In this document: piece after piece, positions 5,959-11,992 of the stretch | Position numbering within the stretch: the stretch's first letter is position 1 | How the letters are laid out: the number at the start of each line of letters is the position of its first letter | Assembly: GCA_903858555.1 (NCBI GenBank) | Contig: CAIOJG010000097.1 | Coordinates: forward strand, 1 to 11,992 | Direction: 5' to 3' | From: Candidatus Magasanikiibacteriota bacterium | Lineage (GTDB): Bacteria > Patescibacteriota > Patescibacteriia > Magasanikbacterales > GWA2-37-8 | DNA: 11,992 nucleotides | Notes under the pieces: model-generated | What the model was told of the DNA's origin: nothing | What the model saw: only the letters and a program-made list of their open reading frames with translations | Databases searched by the model: none | Translations under genes and position numbers: made by a program

Positions 5959-7491
5959 TTAAGGACTAGTGGTCGAAGCCGTTCTCACATACTGAGCGCT
6001 TACCCAACCAAATTGATCTGGACTTAAAATGATTTCATACCAGCCATCTTGTTGCATTACATATTTAAATTGTTCACCTACGGTAGCCTTACGAATGAGA
6101 GCTGATTTGGATGATGAAGCCATGCGAATATTGAGATAACCAAAAGTATTACTAACGACTTCCAACATACCTGGTGCCAACGGTAAATTTTGTGACAAAG
6201 TAACTAACGCAGAATTGATAGCAGCGGTACTCGATGGTGTACTGCTCGTCATTGATTTTGGTCCTGTAATTATTATTGAGCTGGTAGAGATTAATCCATT
6301 TTTATTTACTACAGTAGTGGTCACTACTGATGTTGGTGAAATTGTTGATGGTGCCAAAGGTGAAGGCCGTGACACGTTTGATTCACCTTGCGGACTGTTA
6401 CTTAAACCACCAACCAGACTATAAATTGGCAAGATAACCGCCAAAGCCACCGCCACTACACCCAACCAAACTATTACCAACAATAACGGTTCTAAAATTA
6501 CACTCAAATTTTTGGTGGTTAATTCAGTTTTAGCTTCAAAGGTTTCACTAATATTTAAAAATATTTTTGAAAGCGAACCAGATCTTTCGCCAGCACTAAT
6601 CAAACTTTGAATCGGAGTTGGTATGTATATTTTTATTTTTTTATTGGCCTTAAAACTTTCTTCAAAAGATTTTCCTTCTTCAATCTGGTCGTGCAAATAA
6701 GTGTAAATTTTTCCATAAGATCGCAGTGTGCCTGAATCTTTTAACGACGACAGCGCTTCTAAAACCGGCAAACCCGATTGTAATAAAGTGCCCATGATAT
6801 ACCCAAATCGAGCCAACTCCGCTTCTCGAATTAAATTTTTAATTCCCGGTATCAAAAACAAAAGCCATTGACCAATGAACTTTGTTTTGGAAAAAATAAA
6901 CAAGAAAAATACAACCAAAATCAAACCAATAACAAACGAGGGCACTACCACCGCACCATATTTAGATAAAAATGCGCCCAGACTCATCAGCAGCCTGGTG
7001 ACCAGCGGTAGTTTTAAATTCAACTGACTAAATACCGTGGACAAACGTGGTAAAATAAACCATGCAATTCCAATACCCACAACCACGGCGACCGCCATCA
7101 CAAAAACCGGATACATCATGGCCGCCTGAATTTTAGATTTAAAGGAGCGTTCTTTGGACTGTTGCGTGACAACCACTTTTAAACTTTCGTGCAATCGCCC
7201 ACTCTCTTCACCAATTTTTATCAAAGCGATAATATGCGGTGGTAAAATTTCAGTTTTAGACAGCGCGAATGACAAACTAAAACCGGCGCTAACATCTTCA
7301 ACTAGCTGATTAATAATATTTAAAAGTTTGGTGGATTTTACTTCCGATTTTATAGCTTCGAGAGACTCGATGATGTCCATACCCGAAGCCAATAACATCG
7401 CCAAGTTTTCAATAAAGTATTCTCGCTCTTCGCCAAAACCAAAACTAAAAGACAGTACTGATGACTTTTTAGTTGTTTGATCTTTGCTCAT
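5959..7491 (-). CDS. pilC: PilC/GspF inner-membrane platform protein with C-terminal SH3-like tail
   Basis: 510 residues, versus about 400 for a typical PilC. Two GspF repeats are clear: about 25-150 (ENLAMLLASGMDIIESL; IKIGEESGRLHESL) and about 228-355 (RFGYIMGTLLQSGLPVLEAL; ISAGERSGSLSKIF). Membrane segments lie near residues 124-147, 181-202 and 331-360. In this family the last segment ends on the outside of the cytoplasmic membrane. Here it is followed by a Ser/Thr/Pro-rich linker (about 364-440) and then residues about 443-503, which resemble a bacterial SH3 domain: LNIRMASSS, a spacer, then QDGWYEIILSPDQFGWVSAQYV. The protein should couple PilB rotation or ATP hydrolysis to pilin insertion; the tail might contact cell wall or pilin. 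It starts 9 bases after pilB and has no Shine-Dalgarno motif. The fusion is continuous, without a frameshift. The PilC call is firm; the SH3 call is moderate. Confidence 0.93.
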   Translation of the reverse strand: MSKDQTTKKSSVLSFSFGFGEEREYFIENLAMLLASGMDIIESLEAIKSEVKSTKLLNIINQLVEDVSAGFSLSFALSKTEILPPHIIALIKIGEESGRLHESLKVVVTQQSKERSFKSKIQAAMMYPVFVMAVAVVVGIGIAWFILPRLSTVFSQLNLKLPLVTRLLMSLGAFLSKYGAVVVPSFVIGLILVVFFLFIFSKTKFIGQWLLFLIPGIKNLIREAELARFGYIMGTLLQSGLPVLEALSSLKDSGTLRSYGKIYTYLHDQIEEGKSFEESFKANKKIKIYIPTPIQSLISAGERSGSLSKIFLNISETFEAKTELTTKNLSVILEPLLLVIVWLGVVAVALAVILPIYSLVGGLSNSPQGESNVSRPSPLAPSTISPTSVVTTTVVNKNGLISTSSIIITGPKSMTSSTPSSTAAINSALVTLSQNLPLAPGMLEVVSNTFGYLNIRMASSSKSALIRKATVGEQFKYVMQQDGWYEIILSPDQFGWVSAQYVRTASTTSP

Positions 7492-7500
7492 GGGGAAAAA

Positions 7501-9162
7501 TTAAAATTTTGGCGCCTCTGCCACACGCAATAATTCGTCTAAAGTTGTTACACCATTTTTTACTTTTTCAATACCATCTTCAAATAAAGTCACCGAACCT
7601 TGAGCACGGGCGATTTTCCAAATTTGAGCGGTGGACGGATGTTGCAAAATTAATTCTTCTAAATCCGGAGTGACTTCGATGAACTCATAGATAGCGGTAC
7701 GGCCTTTATAACCGGTATGACCACAACTATCACAACCTTTTCCTTGATACAAAATCACATGCTTTCCACTAAAATATTTTGAGGCTTCATCCGATATATT
7801 TTTTTTGATTTCTTCTTTGGAAGAAGTAACGCTATAGCGACATTTATCACAAATTTTACGCACCAAACGCTGAGCGATAAGCACTTCTAAAGTTGAGGCC
7901 AATAAAAATGGCTCAATTTCCATATCAAGCAAACGTGGAATAGCCGTGGCCGCATCATTGGCATGAAAAGTAGACAATAATAAATGACCGGTCAAAGCCG
8001 CATTGACCGCTGTTTCGGCAGTTTCTTGATCGCGAATTTCTCCCACTAAAATAATATCCGGATCCTGACGCACAATGGAACGCAACCCTTTAGCAAAAGT
8101 AAGATTGGTTTGAGAGTTTACTTGAATTTGATTAACACCCGACATTTTATATTCCACTGGATCTTCAATGGTCGTAATATTTACGTCCGGAGTATTTAAT
8201 AATTTTAATAACGCATACAAAGAAGTAGTCTTACCGGAACCGGTCGGACCGGTAACCAAAATCATACCAAACGGTTTGTTGGCGGCTTTGAGTAAAAGTT
8301 TTTGATCATGATCGGACAGACCCAAATCATTGAAAGAAAAACTGCGAACATATTGAGACAACAAACGAATTACCACCTTTTCACCATTTAAAGTCGGCAA
8401 AATGGAAATACGCATATCTATACTACGATCTCCTTTTACCTGACGAATAGCACCATCCTGCGCGGAAAAATGCTCATCAATCGGCAAAGTCGCTTGGACC
8501 TTGATACGGTTTAAAATATTGCCGTAATATTCTTTTGGTATGCGACCAGCTTCTTGCATCACACCGTCAACACGAAAACGAATAATCACTTCTTTATCTT
8601 GTGGCTCAAAGTGAATATCAGACGCGCGGTACACGACCGCGTCATCCACAATCTGTTCAATAATTTCTGGCGCCACGCGTTTTTGTTCTTTGATAATATC
8701 ACTAAAACGGGTAGCTAGTGTTTTTAAATAACTAATAAACGACTCTTCTATATCTTCGGTAAACGCAAAAGCCATGACGACTTTTGTACCTTTAAAAATT
8801 GTTTTTAATTTTTTTATCAATTCCGGATTCGTAGGATTGTCGGTCGCTACCATCACCTCGTCCTTTTCTTGTTTAAAAACCACCGCGTGAAATTCTCTAG
8901 CCGTTTCCTCCGGCAACAAACGCACTTGTTCACTGCTTGGCTTATAAGTATTTAAATTGGCATAACTAACTTTATCGGATTCAGCCAACGCCTGCCCCAA
9001 CAAATCCTTGTTGATAATTTCTTCTCTGAGCAACCAATCGATTACCGATGTCGAAGAATCCGAACTGTCTTTAGCTGCTTTTTCGGCATTGGTAATATCT
9101 TCAGCGCTTACATAATTACCATCCAACAAAACTTTTTTAATTTTTTTCTCATCAATTTGCAT
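7501..9162 (-). CDS. pilB: PilB/GspE assembly ATPase
   Basis: 553 residues, the normal length for this hexameric cytoplasmic ATPase that powers pilus extension. An N-terminal MshEN/GspE_N-like region covers about 1-150 (LLREEIINKDLLGQALAES; LLPEETAREF). The ATPase core shows Walker A GPTGSGKTT at 305-313 (Lys311), an Asp box TTIEDPVEYK, and a Walker B region DIILVGEIRD with Glu375. The His box lies in LTGHLLLSTFHANDA. Four cysteines in two CxxC pairs (438/441 and 477/480) form the zinc site typical of extension ATPases of the PilB/GspE type, and they argue against the retraction ATPase PilT. It lies 20 bases after the receiver gene and 9 before pilC. No separate retraction ATPase is encoded in the window. 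The ATG at 9162 gives the expected N-terminus and has no Shine-Dalgarno motif. Confidence 0.96.
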   Translation of the reverse strand: MQIDEKKIKKVLLDGNYVSAEDITNAEKAAKDSSDSSTSVIDWLLREEIINKDLLGQALAESDKVSYANLNTYKPSSEQVRLLPEETAREFHAVVFKQEKDEVMVATDNPTNPELIKKLKTIFKGTKVVMAFAFTEDIEESFISYLKTLATRFSDIIKEQKRVAPEIIEQIVDDAVVYRASDIHFEPQDKEVIIRFRVDGVMQEAGRIPKEYYGNILNRIKVQATLPIDEHFSAQDGAIRQVKGDRSIDMRISILPTLNGEKVVIRLLSQYVRSFSFNDLGLSDHDQKLLLKAANKPFGMILVTGPTGSGKTTSLYALLKLLNTPDVNITTIEDPVEYKMSGVNQIQVNSQTNLTFAKGLRSIVRQDPDIILVGEIRDQETAETAVNAALTGHLLLSTFHANDAATAIPRLLDMEIEPFLLASTLEVLIAQRLVRKICDKCRYSVTSSKEEIKKNISDEASKYFSGKHVILYQGKGCDSCGHTGYKGRTAIYEFIEVTPDLEELILQHPSTAQIWKIARAQGSVTLFEDGIEKVKNGVTTLDELLRVAEAPKF

Positions 9163-9182
9163 AAAATTTTTATCTAGGCCAT

Positions 9183-9563
9183 TTAGGTCATTAAAGTAGC
9201 GACGATGTAATCGACTATTTTATTTATCGGTGTGTCGGATTTTACAAAATACCATTTCGCGCCCATGGATTTAGCTTTTTGAGCATCGTCATCTTGACCT
9301 AAATTGCTGGCAATAATTACCGGCGTCTTATCTTTGCGATCTTTTAATTCTTTCATCACACCAAACCCATCAACTTTAGGAATCATTAAATCCAACAAAA
9401 TCAAATCAAATTTTTTGGTTTTTAATAAATCCAAAGCCGCTTGGCCATCATTAGCCACTTGAGCTTCAAAGCCGGAATGACTTAGCTTCATTTCCAAAGC
9501 TCGTGCCATTGGTTTTTCATCTTCGACAATTAGAATTTTTTTGGGGGTTTTATCGGCAGTCAT
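9183..9563 (-). CDS. Stand-alone CheY/PilH-like response regulator at the head of the pilus operon
   Basis: 126 residues forming a single receiver domain with no output domain. Key residues are all present: acidic pocket E14/D15 in ILIVEDE, phospho-acceptor Asp58 in LILLDLMIP, Ser86 in IIASN, and Lys108 in WYFVKSD. It probably acts by protein contact, perhaps with PilB or another motor component, after phosphorylation by a kinase such as one of the PAS kinases nearby; the partner is inferred. It is the first gene after a strong extended -10 promoter and lies 20 bases upstream of pilB, so it is likely co-transcribed with the assembly genes. The ATG at 9563 would be only about 3 bases from the transcript start. 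Confidence 0.93.
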   Translation of the reverse strand: MTADKTPKKILIVEDEKPMARALEMKLSHSGFEAQVANDGQAALDLLKTKKFDLILLDLMIPKVDGFGVMKELKDRKDKTPVIIASNLGQDDDAQKAKSMGAKWYFVKSDTPINKIVDYIVATLMT

Positions 9564-9601
9564 ATTAATAATATTATACCATATTTTAGACTACAAAACA
9601 A
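9564..9601 (-). promoter_or_regulatory. Extended -10 promoter of the receiver-pilB-pilC operon, near-leaderless
   Basis: On the minus strand TATAAT lies at 9573-9578, preceded by TGG (9579-9581), which gives an extended -10 element. A weak -35 hexamer TTGTTT is at 9596-9601 with a 17-base spacer. Transcription would begin near 9566, about 3 bases before the ATG at 9563. The -35 element overlaps the T-tract of the terminator of the upstream deacetylase gene. No ribosome binding site fits in such a short leader. Confidence 0.65.
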
Positions 9602-9623
9602 AAATCCCGACTCAATCGGGATT
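9594..9623 (-). terminator. Intrinsic terminator of the deacetylase gene
   Basis: A perfect 8-base-pair stem (AATCCCGA pairing with TCGGGATT, 9603-9610 and 9616-9623) with a 5-base loop is followed on the minus strand by the T-rich run TTTTTGTTTTG. The stem starts inside the TAA stop codon of the deacetylase gene. It separates that gene from the pilus operon. In the plus direction the following sequence is a poor T-tract, so it is probably one-directional. Confidence 0.85.
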
Positions 9624-10530
9624 ATTTTGCCAGTTCAAACGCTATATATAGTTTACGCAGTAAAATTGGACCCAAATCACTATTGGTAATCATGGTCCGA
9701 CGCCAAGAGTATAAATCTTGACCACTCGGTCGCTGACCAAAATACACACTAGCCGCCCCAATGAACCCGATCTGTTGCGCTTGTTTTTTAACATTTTCAT
9801 TAAAACTACCAAATGGATAAACAATCGTGTCAATTTTGTCATGTAAACCTTGTTCCAACAACTCTTTACTCTTGGCCATCTGATAATAAGCAATGTCTGG
9901 TTTCAATTTTCCCAGAGGCAAATGATTGATTGTGTGCACACCTATTTCCACCAAACCTTCATCGTGGAGTTGTCTGATCATCTCCCAAGTCACATTTCCA
10001 CGTTTGCCAAGATCCTGATTTATCACGTAAAGTCCGGCCGGCACCTTATATTTTTTTAAAATTGGATAGGCATTTATATAAAAATCACGATAACCGTCAT
10101 CAAAAGTTAACACTAAAGTTTTATTGTATGGATAAGTGGAAGAGGTGGAAGAAGCAAAATTTTTGAACGCCTCGCTGAGTTTAATAAATTTATAGCCGCT
10201 GTCCAAAAGATATTTAATTTGCGCGTCCAAATTTTCCGGCCTTACCGATAAACGCTTATTTTTATCATCAATATGATGATACATTAAAATACCAAAACGA
10301 ACTTGATAAATTTGGGGAGATAGATTTTTGGGATCATTTACATTCAGGGTAGAAGAAACAGATAAGGCAATATTTTCTAAGGCTTTAGTTTGGTCATATT
10401 CAAGCGCTGTATCATATTTTTCATCTTGTTGATCTTTGAAATTTTGCCAATAAAAAAAACCAACCAACAGAAAACCGCTAGTCAAAAGTAGCAAAATTGT
10501 AACTAAAAAAAATTTAGATCTTTTAAACAT
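9622..10530 (-). CDS. Membrane-anchored polysaccharide deacetylase (NodB homology domain)
   Basis: 302 residues from the ATG at 10530. An upstream in-frame TTG (10548) lies upstream of the -10 box, in the promoter spacer, and is rejected. Residues about 7-28 form an N-terminal membrane anchor or uncleaved signal. The carbohydrate esterase family 4 (NodB) domain shows motif 1, TFDDGY (142-147, Asp144/Asp145), motif 2, HTINHLPL (His199 and His203, metal ligands), and a later VYPFGSFNE motif. ILMYHHI at 81-87 is typical of the PgaB/IcaB-like branch. It should remove N-acetyl (or other acyl) groups from an extracellular polysaccharide or peptidoglycan; the substrate cannot be read from sequence. 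It has its own promoter and terminator, so it is a single-gene unit between two signalling genes. Confidence 0.9.
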   Translation of the reverse strand: MFKRSKFFLVTILLLLTSGFLLVGFFYWQNFKDQQDEKYDTALEYDQTKALENIALSVSSTLNVNDPKNLSPQIYQVRFGILMYHHIDDKNKRLSVRPENLDAQIKYLLDSGYKFIKLSEAFKNFASSTSSTYPYNKTLVLTFDDGYRDFYINAYPILKKYKVPAGLYVINQDLGKRGNVTWEMIRQLHDEGLVEIGVHTINHLPLGKLKPDIAYYQMAKSKELLEQGLHDKIDTIVYPFGSFNENVKKQAQQIGFIGAASVYFGQRPSGQDLYSWRRTMITNSDLGPILLRKLYIAFELAK

Positions 10531-10564
10531 GCCCCCATTATACCCCAATCTTCTAAAAAGGCAA
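10531..10564 (-). promoter_or_regulatory. Promoter of the deacetylase gene, predicted leaderless
   Basis: On the minus strand a -35 hexamer TTGCCT (10559-10564) and a perfect TATAAT (10537-10542) are separated by 16 bases. The six bases GGGGGC after the box run directly into the ATG at 10530, so the predicted first transcribed base is the A of the start codon. The G-run is not a plausible Shine-Dalgarno site at this distance. The -35 lies just after the stop codon of the upstream receiver gene. Confidence 0.7.
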
Positions 10565-10565
10565 G

Positions 10566-10943
10566 CTATTCCTCCAACACCTTTTTAACCTCCGTCACCA
10601 CATCTTCGAGCGAATAATGCGCCTTGATAAAATAACTACGAATACCCAAAGCCACGCAACGACCGATTGATTCCATATCTGATTTTACGGTAGACACTAA
10701 AATAGGTATATGTTTCAACTCTTCATCTCGCTTAATCTCCGCCAATACTTCTTCGCCGGATTTTATCGGCATTATCAAATCCAACAAAATCAAATCCGGT
10801 TTAAAAGAGTAGACTTTTTCGATAGCCTCCTGACCATCAAAAGCGGTCATTACATCAAAACCGGCTTCTTTCAAAACAATCTTAAAAGCTTTAGACAAGA
10901 TATTGTCATCTTCTACAATAAGAATTTTTTTTATAATTTTTAT
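10566..10943 (-). CDS. Stand-alone response regulator with a non-AUG start
   Basis: About 125 residues, one receiver domain and no output domain. A reading from the first TTG (10898) would lack the first beta strand and the acidic pocket. The frame stays open upstream to a stop at 10944-10946 and encodes KKILIVEDDNILSK, so the true start must lie at ATA (10943 or 10934) or ATT (10937 or 10925). Counting from 10943, the key residues are D12/D13, phospho-acceptor Asp55 in LILLDLIMP, Ser84/Thr85 and Lys107 (YFIKA). ATA at 10943 overlaps the TAA stop of the kinase as ATAA, which suggests coupled translation and a cognate kinase-receiver pair. The exact start is uncertain; the domain itself is clear. 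It ends in TAG. A sequencing error at the A8 run (10925-10932) cannot be excluded, but no ATG appears nearby in another frame either. Confidence 0.85.
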   Translation of the reverse strand: MKIIKKILIVEDDNILSKAFKIVLKEAGFDVMTAFDGQEAIEKVYSFKPDLILLDLIMPIKSGEEVLAEIKRDEELKHIPILVSTVKSDMESIGRCVALGIRSYFIKAHYSLEDVVTEVKKVLEE

Positions 10944-11992
10944 TTAATTGGTAATGAAATATAAAAAGTTGTCCCCTCGCCTTCTTTAGACTCAAACCAA
11001 ATTTTGCCGGCATGAGCATTTATAATGTACTTGGAAATATACAAACCCAACCCCGTACCAGAACCAGTCGAGATTACATTATCACCGCGGAAAAACTTTT
11101 CAAAAATACGACTGTGCTGATTGTCGGGAATACCAATACCCTGATCACTTACGGAAAAAATAAAATTATCACTATCTTTTTTACAATCAAATTTTATGAC
11201 GCTTCCCGATGGGGAATACTTTACGGCATTATTTAAGATATTTTGCATTGCTTGACTAATTTTTGATTTATCCACTTTTAATTTAATTTTTTTAAGGCAA
11301 GCGTCTTCGACTTTTATTTTTATTTTTTTACTATCAGCGATTAATTGCTGTTCTTCAACCACTTCTTTTATTATTCCGGAAAATTCTTCGGTTTGTAAAA
11401 CAATTTTAAAATGACCGGTTTCATCCATATGCGATACATCCAATAAATCGTCGACCAGCTTTATCATTCGATCGTTACTAGTGAAAATTTGATTAATATA
11501 ATCTTTTTGATCCCCAGACAAAGGTCCGGCCTGACCCTTAAGCAAAAGCTCACTAAACCATTTAATGCCAGTCAACGGCGTACGCAATTGATGCGAGGCC
11601 ACAGACACAAATTCAGCCTTGCTATGCTCCAGCTGTTTCGCTTTAGTAATATCCGACTCTACTCCAACAAAAAAATTAATCTCATCATTTTTATCAAGCA
11701 ATGGATAAAATTTAGCACTCACAATATATTCTTCACCGTTTTTACGACGATTATTTAATTCACCGGTAAATATTTGTTTGGTATCTTTTATGATGTGCCA
11801 CATATTTTCATAATAACCTTTTTCCATATGCCCACCCCATAAATTTCCGACATACTTACCAATAATTTCATCTTTCTCAAAACCCGTCATCTCCGATACA
11901 GCTTTATTCACATATAATACGCGAGCGTCTTTATCCGTAATCATAATACTGTCTGACGTGCCATCAACTGCCAATTTAAATTTTTCCAACTC
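10940..11992 (-). CDS. PAS-domain sensor histidine kinase, C-terminal part (5' end beyond window)
   Basis: At least 350 residues; the frame is open to the window edge (codons GAG, TTG...), so the TTG at 11989 is an internal Leu and the gene continues upstream. Numbering from that Leu: a PAS domain at 1-115 (IMITDKDARVLYVNKAVSEMTGF, ending in a PAC-like FVGVESDITKAKQLE), then a HisKA helix with phospho-acceptor His133 in ASHQLRTPL. The HATPase domain follows, with N box NILNNAVKYSP (about 251-260), G1 box DQGIGIP (282-288), F box IFEKFFRG (295-302) and G2 box GTGLGLYIS (311-319). All catalytic motifs are intact. No membrane segment is seen in the visible part. Its stop overlaps the start of the receiver gene, its likely partner. 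Any control over the pilus or deacetylase is inferred from position. Confidence 0.93.
   Translation of the reverse strand, partial: ELEKFKLAVDGTSDSIMITDKDARVLYVNKAVSEMTGFEKDEIIGKYVGNLWGGHMEKGYYENMWHIIKDTKQIFTGELNNRRKNGEEYIVSAKFYPLLDKNDEINFFVGVESDITKAKQLEHSKAEFVSVASHQLRTPLTGIKWFSELLLKGQAGPLSGDQKDYINQIFTSNDRMIKLVDDLLDVSHMDETGHFKIVLQTEEFSGIIKEVVEEQQLIADSKKIKIKVEDACLKKIKLKVDKSKISQAMQNILNNAVKYSPSGSVIKFDCKKDSDNFIFSVSDQGIGIPDNQHSRIFEKFFRGDNVISTGSGTGLGLYISKYIINAHAGKIWFESKEGEGTTFYISLPIK

Noticed and set aside
5962..6402. SH3-like tail of PilC as a separate gene
   Set aside because: The frame is continuous with the GspF part, with no start codon context, promoter or stop between them.
10531..10548. 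TTG at 10548 as the deacetylase start
   Set aside because: The codon lies upstream of the -10 box, in the promoter spacer, and adds six residues before a good membrane anchor that begins with ATG at 10530.
10930..10950. Kinase and receiver as one hybrid kinase made by frameshifting
   Set aside because: No classic slippery heptamer precedes the kinase stop, and separate kinase and receiver genes with overlapping ends are common.
1..11992. CRISPR arrays, transposons, tRNA genes or prophage
   Set aside because: No regularly spaced direct repeats, transposase motifs, cloverleaf genes or phage proteins are visible; repeated DNA is explained by paralogous pilin genes.

Overview
The window is a compact stretch with about 40% GC (by eye), and all of its roughly 14 genes lie on the minus strand. 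They read from high to low coordinates. It holds the assembly core of a type IV pilus (T4P), or type II secretion-like, machine, its pilins, and several signalling proteins. Three things suggest a Patescibacteria/CPR bacterium (Parcubacteria-like): the compact AT-rich layout, the pilC-H-I-J-K gene order with giant LamG-bearing pilins, and the lack of Shine-Dalgarno motifs. This is inference, because no rRNA or other phylogenetic marker is present. Open reading frames are intact with UGA read as a stop, so the code looks standard.

Layout in the direction of transcription. (1) 11992-10566: the C-terminal part of a PAS histidine kinase, cut by the window edge, then a stand-alone receiver that overlaps the kinase stop and seems to lack an AUG/GUG/UUG start. 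(2) 10530-9622: a membrane-anchored polysaccharide deacetylase with its own promoter, ending in a clear intrinsic terminator. (3) 9563-4151: a probable operon with its own promoter, encoding a CheY-like receiver, the PilB ATPase, a PilC platform protein with an unusual extracytoplasmic SH3-like tail, and four minor pseudopilins resembling GspH/FimT, GspI/PilV, GspJ/PilW and GspK/PilX. (4) 4110-238: from a further internal promoter, three paralogous class III-signal pilins. One is a minimal 146-residue pilin, and it is flanked by two pilins of about 560 residues that carry a LamG lectin-like domain and an Fn3-like domain. (5) 234-1: the start of a membrane-anchored PAS sensor, 3 bases after the last pilin and cut by the window edge.

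Together PilB and PilC would drive and anchor assembly. The four pseudopilins would form the tip or priming complex. The minimal pilin could be the fibre subunit, and the LamG pilins could be adhesive subunits that bind surface glycans of a partner cell or substrate. The PAS kinases and receivers suggest that pilus activity is tied to sensing.

The most notable points are these: a LamG-Fn3 cassette appears to be inserted into one loop of a minimal pilin; the lectin core differs strongly between the two large pilins while the scaffold is conserved; PilC is fused to an SH3-like domain; and three strong -10 boxes lie so close to start codons that their transcripts should be leaderless or nearly so. 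No intergenic gap exceeds about 60 bases, and no tRNA, rRNA, CRISPR array, transposon or attachment site was seen.
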